Shown one piece after another: positions 17,525-26,314 of a stretch of 42,891 bases of DNA. The notes under the pieces are model-generated. The model was not told the origin of the DNA, searched no databases, and worked only from the letters and a program-made list of their open reading frames with translations. This stretch comes from Modestobacter altitudinis. GTDB taxonomy: Bacteria; Actinomycetota; Actinomycetes; Mycobacteriales; Geodermatophilaceae. The first letter of the stretch is position 1. Each line of letters starts with the position of its first letter. The stretch is from contig NZ_SJEW01000042.1 in NCBI RefSeq assembly GCF_005930475.1, positions 1 to 42,891 on the forward strand. Direction: 5' to 3'. Both the position numbers and the translations under genes were made by a program.

Positions 17525-18553
17525 ATGACCGACATGAGCACACGGCCGGCGTCACCGACGCTGGACGAGGTGGCCGTGCTCGCCGGCGTCTCCCGGGCGA
17601 CGGTCTCGCGGGTCATCAACGACTCCCCGCGGGTGAGCCCCGAGGCGCGGCAGGCGGTGCAGGCCGCCGTCGCCGAGCTGCGCTACGTGCCCAACCGGAT
17701 GGCCCGCAGCCTCGTCACCCGGCGCACCGACACCATCGCGCTGGTGCTCAACGAGCCCAACACCCAGGTCTTCTCCGACCCCTTCTTCGCCAGCATCGTG
17801 CGCGGGGTGTCGGCCACGCTGGCCGACACCGACCTGAACCTGGTGCTGCTCACCGCCCAGGACGAGCGCGAGCAGCAGAAGGTCGGGCGGTACGCCCGGC
17901 AGGGCCACGTAGACGGCGTGATCCTGATGTCGGTGCACAGCGAGGACCCGCTGCCCGACATCCTCGCCGAGGCCGGGGTGCCGCTGGTGCTGTGCGGCCG
18001 GCCGTTCGACGACCGGGAGGTCGCCTACGTCGACGCCGACAACCGCGGTGGCGCCGTGACCGCGACCGAGCACCTGCTCGGCATCGGCCGCCGCCGGGTC
18101 GCCACCGTCACCGGCCCGCTGGACATGATCGCCGGGGTCGACCGGTACGCCGGCTACTGCGCCGCGCTCATCGAGGCCGGGCACGAACCGCGGCCTGAGC
18201 TGATGGCCGAGGGCGACTTCACCGAGGCCGGTGGGCAGCGGGCGATGGACGAGCTGCTGACCCGGGTCCCGGACCTCGACGCGGTGTTCGTCGCGTCGGA
18301 CCCGATGGCCGTCGGCGCCCTCCGGGCGCTGCGCGCCGCCGGACGGCGGGTGCCCGAGGACGTCGCGGTGGTCGGCTTCGACGACGCCGCCGTCGCCGAG
18401 ACCTGCGACCCGCCGCTGACCACTGTGGCCCAGCCGCTGGCCGACATGACCCCGCTGCTCACCGAGCTGCTGCTCCGGCAGATCGACGGCGTCGGTGGGC
18501 CGGCCGAGTCCCGCGTCGTCCGCACCCACCTGGTCCACCGCGCCACCGCCTGA
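17525..18553 (+). CDS. LacI-family transcriptional regulator (CebR-like)
   Basis: Repressor of 342 aa. The N-terminal helix-turn-helix and hinge are clear: TLDEVAVLAGVSRATVSRVI, then SPRVSPEARQAVQAAVAELR and YVPNRMARSL. The periplasmic-binding-like sensor domain follows (about 65-342), with the usual FDDAAVAE and PLTTVAQPLADM near its end. The ATG at 17525 is chosen (AGGAG at 17516-17520); the open upstream frame crosses the operator and is unlikely to be translated. It is divergent from the importer operon and probably represses that operon, the GH6 gene and itself, with a cello-oligosaccharide as inducer. The inducer is inference. Confidence 0.92.
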   Translation: MTDMSTRPASPTLDEVAVLAGVSRATVSRVINDSPRVSPEARQAVQAAVAELRYVPNRMARSLVTRRTDTIALVLNEPNTQVFSDPFFASIVRGVSATLADTDLNLVLLTAQDEREQQKVGRYARQGHVDGVILMSVHSEDPLPDILAEAGVPLVLCGRPFDDREVAYVDADNRGGAVTATEHLLGIGRRRVATVTGPLDMIAGVDRYAGYCAALIEAGHEPRPELMAEGDFTEAGGQRAMDELLTRVPDLDAVFVASDPMAVGALRALRAAGRRVPEDVAVVGFDDAAVAETCDPPLTTVAQPLADMTPLLTELLLRQIDGVGGPAESRVVRTHLVHRATA

Positions 18554-18589
18554 CGGAGGCGTCGAAACGCGCGGGACACACGTCCTGTC

Positions 18590-18595
18590 TAGGTT
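18590..18595 (+). promoter_or_regulatory. Likely -10 element of a leaderless transcript (ATP-grasp operon)
   Basis: TAGGTT fits the actinobacterial -10 consensus TAnnnT and ends 7 nt before the ATG at 18603. No Shine-Dalgarno sequence precedes that ATG. This spacing puts the transcription start at or next to the start codon. Confidence 0.5.
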
Positions 18596-18602
18596 CGTCG
18601 CC

Positions 18603-20279
18603 ATGGCGGACCTCTTCGACGGCTACCCCCTCGGGCGGCAGTGGGACGAGATGTTCGAGGCCCCCGCCCAGCCCCGCCCGCCGTACACCGGTCTGTACAG
18701 CTCGCTGCAGCCGATGTCAGGGGAGGAGCTGGCGGCCCGGGCCGACGTCCTCTCGCAGACCTACCGCGACGCGGGGGTGACCTTCGCGCACGCCGGTGAG
18801 GAGCAGCCGTTCCCGCTGGACATCGTGCCCCGGGTGATCGGCCCCGAGGAGTGGTCGCTCATCGAACGCGGCGTGGCCCAGCGCGTGCACGCCCTCGAGG
18901 CGTTCCTCGCCGACGTCTACGGCGCCGGGCAGGTGTTCACCGACCGCGTCGTCCCGCGCAGCGTGGTGACCACCAGCGCGCACTTCCACCGCGCCGCGCA
19001 CGGCCTGGTGCCGCCCAACGGCGTCCGGGTGCACGTCTCCGGGATCGACCTGGTCCGCGACGAGGCCGGTGACTTCCGGGTGCTGGAGGACAACCTCCGC
19101 TCGCCGTCCGGCGTCAGCTACGTCATCACCAACCGGGCCGCGATGAGCCAGGTCCTCCCGGAGCTGTTCGGCGACCACCGGGTGCAGCCGGTGAGCGACT
19201 ACCCGAGCAGGCTGCTCGCCGCGCTCAAGGCCTCCGCCCCCACCGGCGTGGGCGACCCGACCGTCGTCCTGCTCACCCCCGGCGTCTACAACTCCGCCTA
19301 CTTCGAGCACGCGCTGCTCGCCCGGCAGATGGGCGTCGAGCTGGTCGAGGGGCGCGACCTCGTCTGCTCCGGCGGTCAGGTGAGCATGCGGACGACGGAC
19401 GGCCAGCAGCGGGTCGACGTCATCTACCGCCGGATCGACGACGAGTTCCTGGACCCGGTGCACTTCCGCTCCGACTCGGTCATCGGCTGCGCCGGGGTGC
19501 TCAACGCCGCCCGCGCCGGCTGGGTGACCATCGCCAACGCGGTGGGCAACGGGGTCGCCGACGACAAGCTGCTCTTCACCTGGGTGCCCGACCTGATCCG
19601 CTACTACCTGGCCGAGGAGCCGGTGCTGGCCAACGCCGAGACCCACCGGCTCGACGACCGGGACACCGTCGAGTGGGTGCTGTCCTCGCTCGACCAGCTG
19701 GTGCTCAAGCCGGTCGACGGCTCGGGCGGCAAGGGCATCGTCATCGGTCCCCGGGCCGACGAGCGCACGCTGGCCGAGCTCGCGGTCAGGGTGCGCGCCT
19801 CCCCGCGGGACTGGATCGCGCAGGCGCCGATCGGGTTGTCGACGTCCCCGACGCTGATCAACGGCCGGATCGCCCCCCGGCACGTCGACCTGCGGCCGTT
19901 CGCGGTCAACGACGGCAACGACGTCTGGGTGCTGCCCGGCGGGCTGACCCGGGTGGCGCTGCCGGAGGGGGAGCTGGTGGTCAACTCCAGCCAGGGTGGC
20001 GGGTCCAAGGACACCTGGGTGCTCACCCCGCCGCGACCGGCCGCCGAGCCGGCTCCCGAGCACGACGTGACCCTGATCGAGTTCACCACCGCCGACCTGC
20101 CGGACGAGCCACCCGCGCAGGACCCCGGCCCGCCCAACGACAACGCGCTCGCCCAGTCCCAGCAGCAGCAACAGTCGAAGGACCCCGTCCCTCTCAGCCC
20201 TCGCAAGCTCGGGCCGAGCCTCCGGACGGGGCCGGCGGCTGGTGGCGATGCGCAGGTCGGCGGTGGTTGGTCGTGCTGA
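18603..20279 (+). CDS. Circularly permuted type-2 ATP-grasp protein
   Basis: ATP-dependent ligase-like protein, 558 aa, matching the circularly permuted ATP-grasp family (formerly DUF404/DUF407). Conserved pieces: FPLDIVPRVIGPEEW; VHVSGIDLVRD; FRVLEDNLRSPSGVSYV; VDVIYRRIDDEFLDP; a nucleotide-binding KPVDGSGGKGIVIGP; and NSSQGGGSKDTWVL. Such proteins are predicted to form peptide-like amide bonds, but no substrate is established to my knowledge. The C-terminal 70 or so residues are low-complexity (Pro, Gln run, Gly). It overlaps the next gene by 7 bp, and the three-gene set ATP-grasp/alpha-E/transglutaminase recurs across bacteria, implying a joint function. The start follows the leaderless-type -10. 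Confidence 0.88.
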   Translation: MADLFDGYPLGRQWDEMFEAPAQPRPPYTGLYSSLQPMSGEELAARADVLSQTYRDAGVTFAHAGEEQPFPLDIVPRVIGPEEWSLIERGVAQRVHALEAFLADVYGAGQVFTDRVVPRSVVTTSAHFHRAAHGLVPPNGVRVHVSGIDLVRDEAGDFRVLEDNLRSPSGVSYVITNRAAMSQVLPELFGDHRVQPVSDYPSRLLAALKASAPTGVGDPTVVLLTPGVYNSAYFEHALLARQMGVELVEGRDLVCSGGQVSMRTTDGQQRVDVIYRRIDDEFLDPVHFRSDSVIGCAGVLNAARAGWVTIANAVGNGVADDKLLFTWVPDLIRYYLAEEPVLANAETHRLDDRDTVEWVLSSLDQLVLKPVDGSGGKGIVIGPRADERTLAELAVRVRASPRDWIAQAPIGLSTSPTLINGRIAPRHVDLRPFAVNDGNDVWVLPGGLTRVALPEGELVVNSSQGGGSKDTWVLTPPRPAAEPAPEHDVTLIEFTTADLPDEPPAQDPGPPNDNALAQSQQQQQSKDPVPLSPRKLGPSLRTGPAAGGDAQVGGGWSC

Positions 20280-21223
20280 GCCGGATCGCGGAGTCGTTGT
20301 TCTGGATCGGCCGGTACGTGGAGCGGGCCGACGACACCGCCCGCATCCTCGACGTGCACACCCAGCGGCTGGTCGAGGACCCGTGGATCGACGAGCGGCG
20401 GGCCTGCGCGAACCTGCTGGCGCTGATGGGCGCGCCCTGCGCGGAGGAGGACGCCGACACCGAGCGGGTGCTGGCCACGCTGGCCTTCGACCGGTCCAGC
20501 CCCAGCTCGATCACCGGGGCGCTGTCCGCGGCCCGGGAGAACGCCCGCGGTGCCCGCGAGGTGCTGTCGGCGGAGATCTGGGAGTCGCTCAACGTCACCC
20601 ACAACGCCCTCCCGCAGCAGCGGACGATGGCCCGCCGGTACGGCCCGCACTCGCTGTTCCGGTTCGTCCGGGAGCGCTCGGCGATGGTGTTCGGGCTGGC
20701 CGACGCCACGATGAGCCGCGACGAGAGCTGGCTGTTCCTCATCCTCGGCCGCTCGCTGGAGCGGGTCGACATGACCGCCCGGATGCTGTCCACCCGCGTG
20801 CTGGCTGGGGACGCCGCGCCCTCCTGGACGCTGGTGCTGCGCTCGACCGGCGCCTACGAGCCCTACCTGCGCACCTACCGCGGGGCGGTGAACTCCAGCC
20901 GGGCCGCCGAGTTCCTGCTGCTGGACCGACTGTTCCCCCGCTCGGTGTTCGCCGCGCTGGAGCAGGCCGAGGGCTGCCTGGCCGAGCTCGAACGGGCCAA
21001 CGTGCGCGAGGGGCACCGGGTCGGGGTCGCCGGCGAGGCGCACCGGATCGTCGGCCGGGCACGGACGATGCTGGAGTTCATGCAGACCGACGAGATCCTG
21101 GCCAAGCTGCCCACCCGCCTCGACGAGCTGCAGCGCACCTGCTCGCTGGCCAGCGAGGCGGTCACCAGCCGGTTCTTCACCGAGCAGGCACCCCAGGTCT
21201 GGGTGCCGGAGAGCGTCGGGTGA
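20273..21223 (+). CDS. Alpha-E domain-containing protein
   Basis: All-helical protein of 316 aa of the alpha-E family (formerly DUF403). The hallmark N-terminus is present: LSRIAESLFWIGRYVERADD. Further conserved parts are SLNVTHNALPQQ, a second ILGRSLERVDMTARML and the helical C-terminal half ending near EQAPQVWVPE. There is no catalytic motif I can name; in related operons it is always paired with the ATP-grasp and transglutaminase-like proteins and may scaffold or bind their product. The GTG at 20273 is inside the end of the ATP-grasp gene, a 7-bp overlap. Its own stop overlaps the next start by 4 bp (GTGA). Confidence 0.88.
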   Translation: MLSRIAESLFWIGRYVERADDTARILDVHTQRLVEDPWIDERRACANLLALMGAPCAEEDADTERVLATLAFDRSSPSSITGALSAARENARGAREVLSAEIWESLNVTHNALPQQRTMARRYGPHSLFRFVRERSAMVFGLADATMSRDESWLFLILGRSLERVDMTARMLSTRVLAGDAAPSWTLVLRSTGAYEPYLRTYRGAVNSSRAAEFLLLDRLFPRSVFAALEQAEGCLAELERANVREGHRVGVAGEAHRIVGRARTMLEFMQTDEILAKLPTRLDELQRTCSLASEAVTSRFFTEQAPQVWVPESVG

Positions 21224-22140
21224 CGGGCGTGCAGTCCCAGCGCCAGGTCCAGTCCGGGCAGTCCCAGACGCAGACCGGTCCGCCGCGGGTGTCCAGCGAC
21301 CGCTGGCGCCTGCAGGTCGTGCACCGCACCCAGTTCCGCTACGGCGGCCCGGTGCGCTCCTCCTACAACGAGGCGCGGATGACCCCGGAGAACAGCAGCC
21401 GGCAGACGACGCTGCGCTCACGGGTGGAGATCGAGCCGGCCGCGACCGTGCACGCCTACCGCGACTACTGGGGCTCCACGGTCACCGCGTTCGACACCCA
21501 CGGCCCGCACACCGAGCTGGTGGTGAAGGCGACGTCGGTGGTCGAGGCCGGGCCCGAAGCGCGGCTGCTCGACCCGGTGGACTGGGCCGCGCTCGCCGAG
21601 CCCGACGTCCTGGACCGGTTCGGTGAGTTCCTGCGTCCCTCCCGGCTGACCGCGATGGACGAGCCGGTGGTGGCCCGGGTCCGCGAGGTGGTCGGTGACG
21701 CCGGCCCGCGCGAGGCCGGCCACCTGGTCTGCCGGTTCGTCCACGAGCACATGGCGTACCTGACCGGCTCGACCAACGTGAAGACCAACGCGATGCAGGC
21801 CTGGACCTCGGGCAAGGGCGTCTGCCAGGACATCTCGCACGTCTCCGTCGGCCTGCTGCGCGCCCTCGGGCTGCCCGCGCGCTACGTCTCCGGCTACCTG
21901 CACCCCAGGCCCTCGGCGCAGATCGGCCAGGCGGTGACGGGGGAGAGCCATGCCTGGGTGGAGTGGTGGGACGGCGGCTGGTCGGGCTACGACCCGACCA
22001 ACGTGGTGGAGATCGGCACCCGGCACGTGACGCTGGCCCGCGGCCGGGACTACACCGACGTGCCGCCGCTCAAGGGCATCTTCTCCGGGCCGAGGAGCGA
22101 GGGGTCGACGGTCACCGTGGAGGTGACCCGGCTCGCTTAG
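21220..22140 (+). CDS. Transglutaminase-like cysteine protease/peptidase family protein
   Basis: Transglutaminase-core protein, 306 aa, with the N-terminal bacterial region (LQVVHRTQFRYGGPVRSSYN) typical of this clade. The catalytic triad is readable: Cys202 in GKGVCQDISH, His244 in ESHAWVEWW and Asp258 in GYDPTN. No signal peptide is seen, so it probably acts in the cytosol. Members may cleave or transfer amide bonds; with the ATP-grasp partner they are thought to make or trim a peptide or polyamino acid, which is family-level inference. A Gln/Ser-rich 25-residue N-terminal stretch is unusual and suggests the start could be later, but the GTGA overlap supports 21220. Confidence 0.88.
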   Translation: MTGVQSQRQVQSGQSQTQTGPPRVSSDRWRLQVVHRTQFRYGGPVRSSYNEARMTPENSSRQTTLRSRVEIEPAATVHAYRDYWGSTVTAFDTHGPHTELVVKATSVVEAGPEARLLDPVDWAALAEPDVLDRFGEFLRPSRLTAMDEPVVARVREVVGDAGPREAGHLVCRFVHEHMAYLTGSTNVKTNAMQAWTSGKGVCQDISHVSVGLLRALGLPARYVSGYLHPRPSAQIGQAVTGESHAWVEWWDGGWSGYDPTNVVEIGTRHVTLARGRDYTDVPPLKGIFSGPRSEGSTVTVEVTRLA

Positions 22141-22167
22141 CCGGGGGCACCCTCCCGCGGGACGACA

Positions 22168-22203
22168 CGACCCCCGGACCGCCAGGCGGCGGCGCGGGGG
22201 TCG
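22168..22203. terminator. Terminator between transglutaminase and GNAT genes
   Basis: CGACCCCCG (22168-22176) pairs with CGGGGGTCG (22195-22203), with a second inner pairing of CCGCC with GGCGG. It lies 28 bp after the transglutaminase stop and 10 bp before the convergent GNAT gene's end, so it can serve both. Confidence 0.6.
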
Positions 22204-22212
22204 GGCGGTCGG

Positions 22213-22887
22213 TCAGGTCGGATCCGGGTCCAGGTTCCGCCGGGGGACGCCGGCGGTGTCCTCGGGCGGCGTCATCGGCGGGGACCAGCCGGTGCGGTCG
22301 GGGACGTGGGTCCGCCAGCCGTCCCGGCGGCCGAGTACCCACGCCTCCCCGAGATCGGTCCGCTGGCCGTCGGCCCGCAGCTCCGGCCACCCGCAGCCGG
22401 CGGCGACGCAGGCCACCGCCCAGCCCACCTTGGTGGCCACGCCGCGCCGGCGGAACGCCGGGGCGACGTAGACCTGGCGGACCAGGCCGGTCGCGGCGTC
22501 CCACCGCAGAGCACCCACCTGGTTGCTCCAGTCGATGGCCAGCGCCTGGAAGCCGGCCGGGTCCAGCACGTCGCCCTCGGCCCGGTCGGTCGTGGAGAAG
22601 GCGACCAGGTCGACCTCCGACGTCGTGCCGGGTGCGGGGAGGACGACGTACCAGAGCACCGGTGCCCCGGGGACCGCCTCGTCGGCGAGGAGCACCCGGG
22701 AGGGCACCAGGCCGGGGCCGGCCTGGTGGACCTCCGCGACCCAGCCGGTCGGCCGGCGGACCGGTGGCGGGAGCGCGACCACCGTCCCGTCGGCGAACTC
22801 CGCGCTGGCCACGCCCACCGTCACGTACCCCGGCTCACCGGGGACCTGGTGGACGGCGTACCAGAGCGACTCCAGGCCGTTGGGCAT
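22213..22887 (-). CDS. GNAT-type N-acetyltransferase domain protein
   Basis: A 224-aa protein whose central part carries a recognisable acetyl-CoA-binding motif: VRQVYVAPAFRRRGVATKVG (R-x-x-G-x-A loop after a beta strand). The flanking N-terminal part (about 1-125) is less familiar and may be a substrate domain, and the C-terminus is a Pro/Asp-rich tail. Substrate is unknown. The ATG at 22887 follows the stop of the surface-protein gene after 12 bp, so the two share a transcript. Loss of typical GNAT residues outside the motif makes this a distant member. Confidence 0.65.
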   Translation of the reverse strand: MPNGLESLWYAVHQVPGEPGYVTVGVASAEFADGTVVALPPPVRRPTGWVAEVHQAGPGLVPSRVLLADEAVPGAPVLWYVVLPAPGTTSEVDLVAFSTTDRAEGDVLDPAGFQALAIDWSNQVGALRWDAATGLVRQVYVAPAFRRRGVATKVGWAVACVAAGCGWPELRADGQRTDLGEAWVLGRRDGWRTHVPDRTGWSPPMTPPEDTAGVPRRNLDPDPT

Positions 22888-22899
22888 CGACGACCTCGC

Positions 22900-24414
22900 T
22901 CAGGCGGAGCGGCGCCGGGCGGCGACGGTGACGGCTGCCGCGCCGGCGGCCAGCAGGCCACCACCGACGGCGAGCAGCGGCAGGACGTCGGTCCCGGTGT
23001 AGGCCAGGCCGCCGCCGGAGGTGCTGGACGCGGCGGTCACCGTGAAGGTCGCCTCAGCGGTGATGCCGCTGGTGAGCCCGGTCATCTCGACCGTGTGGGT
23101 GCCGGCCTCGAAGCCCGCGGGGACGGCGAAGGTGAAGGTCGCGACGCCGTTGCCGTCGGCCTGGACGGTGCCGAGGTCGACCGGTGTGGAGTGCAGCACG
23201 CCGTGCACCCTCTCGTTCGGCTGGAACCCGCCGATGCTGATGGTCTGGGTCTTGCCGGGAGCGATCGAGGCGACGGCGACCGACTTCGCCGCCGGGGTGC
23301 CGGCCGCCGGCGTGTTGGTGACCGGCGCGCTCGTGGTCGGCGGAGCCGGGGTGGTGACCGGCGTACCCAGCGCGAGGCGGACGGGCGTGTCGCGCTCCGG
23401 CAGGGAGGTGGCGATCCCGACCTCGAGCGTCAGCGGGACGGTCGGGGCGCTGGACCGGAACAGCGTGTAGGTGCCGGGCTGGTAGATGCCGGAGAAGGTC
23501 GCGTTCCCGGAGCCGTCGGTGGTCACCGTGGTGAAGGAGTCCTCGTCCACGCTCGCCAGGGTGAGCACGTCGCCGTCGGGGTCACCGTCGTCCTCGTAGA
23601 CGCAGTTCCAGTCGGCGACGGTGCAGAGGCGGAACTCCTCGCCGGCCGGGCCGCCGGAGATCCCGATCTGCCGGTAGCCGTGCGGGGCGACCAGCGGCAC
23701 CGTCACCGAGCTGAACGGGTTCTCGCTGCCGAAGACGGGGTCGATCGAGCCGGTGCCGACGCTGCTGTGGCCCTGGGTGCTCACGGTGGCGCCCGGCAGC
23801 AGCAGCACGTGGCCGGAGTCGGGCCCCTGGACGAGGGTGAGGGTGTAGACCGAGTTCGCCGGGATGTAGGCCAGGTCCGAGTTGATGATCGACTTCGGGA
23901 TCGTCGAGCTGCTCGGGAAGACGCATCCGTAGGCCTCGAAGGTGCAGGTGGCCTCCGCCGTCGAGGGGGCACCGCTGAGCGTGCTGTAGGTCAGCGTCAC
24001 CTGGGCGCCGGTGGGGTCGATCTCCTCGGAGTCGATGCCCGAGCCCTGCGGGGCCTGCAGCTCCGGGTAGAGCTTGCCGGTGCCGTAGTCGGCGCCGGGC
24101 AGCGTGACGGCCGGCTGTGCGTCCGCCGAGGTCGTCGGCGCCGCCGGGACGGCCGGGGCGGTCGTCGTGGGCGCGCTCGTCGCGGGGGACTCGGTGGCGG
24201 TGGCCGGGGCGTCCGTGGCCGTGGCGGTCGGCTCAGGCGTCAGGACGGTGGTGGGCGTGGGGGGCGTCGTCGCCGGCGCCGTCGTCGTGGGGTCGGTGCT
24301 GGAGGTCGGGGCGGCGGTCTCCTCGGCCAGTGCGGCCGTCCGCCACTCCTGTGACGACTGGGTCGGCTGCGACGGCAGGGGCGCCCGGGGCGCTGCCGGG
24401 ACGCTCGGCGGCAT
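22900..24414 (-). CDS. Putative wall-anchored surface protein (LAYTG sorting signal), start uncertain
   Basis: If begun at the ATG at 24414 the protein has 504 aa. A Thr/Ala/Pro-rich stalk (about 35-95) is followed by an extracellular-looking beta domain with paired cysteines (CTFEAYGC; CTVADWNC), a Thr/Pro linker, and a C-terminal Ig-like domain (QTISIGGFQPNERVHGVL to AEATFTVTAA). The end is a complete sorting signal: LAYTG, a hydrophobic helix and the basic tail ARRRSA, as recognised by sortase E-type enzymes. No hydrophobic signal peptide is visible in any nearby frame, although ALAEETAAP looks like sequence just after a cleavage site. The true N-terminus may be misread or damaged. The frame stays open into the ABC-F gene, which I treat as antisense shadow. 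Confidence 0.65.
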   Translation of the reverse strand: MPPSVPAAPRAPLPSQPTQSSQEWRTAALAEETAAPTSSTDPTTTAPATTPPTPTTVLTPEPTATATDAPATATESPATSAPTTTAPAVPAAPTTSADAQPAVTLPGADYGTGKLYPELQAPQGSGIDSEEIDPTGAQVTLTYSTLSGAPSTAEATCTFEAYGCVFPSSSTIPKSIINSDLAYIPANSVYTLTLVQGPDSGHVLLLPGATVSTQGHSSVGTGSIDPVFGSENPFSSVTVPLVAPHGYRQIGISGGPAGEEFRLCTVADWNCVYEDDGDPDGDVLTLASVDEDSFTTVTTDGSGNATFSGIYQPGTYTLFRSSAPTVPLTLEVGIATSLPERDTPVRLALGTPVTTPAPPTTSAPVTNTPAAGTPAAKSVAVASIAPGKTQTISIGGFQPNERVHGVLHSTPVDLGTVQADGNGVATFTFAVPAGFEAGTHTVEMTGLTSGITAEATFTVTAASSTSGGGLAYTGTDVLPLLAVGGGLLAAGAAAVTVAARRRSA

Positions 24415-24451
24415 GGGGGAGAATGGCCGGGATGAGCGCTGGACCGCCCCG

Positions 24452-26305
24452 ATGAGCGCACCGCTGAACCTGGTCAACCTCGAACGGGTGCACAAGGCCC
24501 ACGGGACGACCGTCATCCTCGACGACGTCTCCCTCGGCGTCGCCGCCGGCGAGCGGATCGGTGTCGTCGGCCGCAACGGCGGCGGCAAGTCGACCCTGCT
24601 GGGGGTGCTGACCGGGAGCCAGGAGCCCGACTTCGGCCGGGTCACCCGCCGCGGCGACCTGGCGATGGGCGTCCTGGACCAGACCGGCACGCTCCCGCCC
24701 GGGACGACGGTGCGCGACGTGGTGCTGCCCACCTCCCGGTTCGCCGAGGAGCACGAGTGGGCCGGTGACGCCGCCGTCCGCTCGGTGCTCACCGGTCTGG
24801 AGCTGGACCGGATGGGGCTGGACTCACCGGTCGCCCCGATGTCCGGCGGCGAGCGCCGCCGGGTCGCGCTGGCCGCCCAGCTGATCCGGCCGCTGGACCT
24901 GCTGGTGCTCGACGAGCCCACCAACCACCTGGACGTGGAGGGCGTCGCCTGGCTCGCCGGGTACGTGAAGGCGCGCGCCGGCGGGCTGGTGGTCGTGACG
25001 CACGACCGGTGGTTCCTCGACGAGGTCTCCACCACCACGTGGGAGGTCGCCGACGGGCAGGTGCACGCCTACGAGGGCGGCTACTCCGCCTACACGCTGG
25101 CCCGCGCGGAGCGCTCCCGGATCGCGTCGGTGACCGAGGAGCGGCGGCTGAACCTGGTCCGCAAGGAGCTGGCGTGGCTGCGCCGCGGTCCGCCGGCCCG
25201 CACCAGCAAGCCCAAGTTCCGCATCGAGGCGGCCCAGGCGCTCATCGCCGACGAGCCGCCCGCCCGGGACACGATGGCACTGGCCGGCTTCGCCGCCCGG
25301 CGGCTGGGCAAGACCGTCTACGACGTCGAGGACGTGACGTACACGGTCCGCGGCCGCGGGGACGTCGACGACGACCCGGGCGGTCCGGCCGACCCCCGAG
25401 GCGCCGAGGCGCGCACGCTGTTCGACCACCTCACCTGGCACGTCGGTCCGGGCGACCGGATCGGCATCGTGGGCGTGAACGGCGCGGGCAAGACCTCGCT
25501 GCTCAGGCTGCTGGTCGGTGAGGTGCAGCCGGACGCCGGCGACGTCGTCGTGGGGCAGACGGTCGCGCCGGCCTACCTGTCCCAGCACGTCACGGAGCTG
25601 CCACCGCGGTCCCGGGTGCTGGAGGCCGTGCAGGACGTCGCCCGGATCGCCAGGATCGGCAACCAGGAGATCTCGGCGTCCACGCTGGCCGAGCGGTTCG
25701 GCTTCGCCGCCAACCGGCAGTGGACTCCGGTCGGGGACCTCTCCGGCGGTGAGCGCCGCCGGCTGCAGCTGCTCCGGCTGCTGATGGCCGAGCCGAACGT
25801 GCTGCTGCTCGACGAGCCGACGAACGACCTGGACATCGACACGCTGACCGCGCTCGAGGACCTGCTCGACAGCTTCCCCGGCACGGTGCTGGTGGTCAGC
25901 CACGACCGCTACTTCGTCGACCGGGTCTGCGACTCGGTGGTCGCGCTGATGGGCGACGGGTCCGTCGCCGCGCTGCCCGGCGGGGTCGAGGAGTACCTGG
26001 CCCGGCGGGCGGCGGGGGAGGCGGCGCTGCCGTCCGCGGGTGCGGTGACCTCGCCGGGCAGTCAGGCCGCGTCACCGGCCCGCAGTGCGGCGGACGTGCG
26101 CGCGGCCCGCAAGGACGCCTCCCGGCTGGAGCGCCGGATGCTCAAGCTGGACGCCGACGAGAAGGCGCTGCACGGCAAGCTGGCAGCAGCCGCGGCCGAC
26201 TACGCGAAGGCGGCCGAGCTCGACGCCCAGCTGCGGGCGGTGCAGGCGGAGAAGGAGCAGGTCGAGCTGGACTGGCTGGAGGCCGCCGAGGTCGCCGAGA
26301 GCTGA
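24452..26305 (+). CDS. ABC-F family ATPase (ribosome-associated type)
   Basis: Soluble protein with two ATPase domains and no membrane part, 617 aa. Domain 1: Walker A GRNGGGKS (40-47), signature MSGGERRRVALAAQL and Walker B LLVLDEPTNHLD. Domain 2: GVNGAGKT (about 341), LSGGERRRLQLLRLL and LLLLDEPTNDLD. The inter-domain linker has the charged, Arg-rich helices of ABC-F factors, and the last 80 residues form a charged coiled coil (RAARKDASRLERRMLKLDAD) as in Uup. ABC-F proteins act on the ribosome; whether this one is housekeeping or antibiotic-protective is not decidable here. The ATG at 24452 fits the usual family start; an in-frame ATG at 24413 would add 13 residues. Confidence 0.9.
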   Translation: MSAPLNLVNLERVHKAHGTTVILDDVSLGVAAGERIGVVGRNGGGKSTLLGVLTGSQEPDFGRVTRRGDLAMGVLDQTGTLPPGTTVRDVVLPTSRFAEEHEWAGDAAVRSVLTGLELDRMGLDSPVAPMSGGERRRVALAAQLIRPLDLLVLDEPTNHLDVEGVAWLAGYVKARAGGLVVVTHDRWFLDEVSTTTWEVADGQVHAYEGGYSAYTLARAERSRIASVTEERRLNLVRKELAWLRRGPPARTSKPKFRIEAAQALIADEPPARDTMALAGFAARRLGKTVYDVEDVTYTVRGRGDVDDDPGGPADPRGAEARTLFDHLTWHVGPGDRIGIVGVNGAGKTSLLRLLVGEVQPDAGDVVVGQTVAPAYLSQHVTELPPRSRVLEAVQDVARIARIGNQEISASTLAERFGFAANRQWTPVGDLSGGERRRLQLLRLLMAEPNVLLLDEPTNDLDIDTLTALEDLLDSFPGTVLVVSHDRYFVDRVCDSVVALMGDGSVAALPGGVEEYLARRAAGEAALPSAGAVTSPGSQAASPARSAADVRAARKDASRLERRMLKLDADEKALHGKLAAAAADYAKAAELDAQLRAVQAEKEQVELDWLEAAEVAES

Positions 26306-26314
26306 CGACGGACC

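Noticed and set aside
24104-24451. N-terminal extension of the ABC-F frame, rich in Val, Ala and Gly, resembling a membrane segment
   Set aside because: It is the antisense of the Thr/Pro-rich stalk of the surface protein; ABC-F proteins normally start near 24452.
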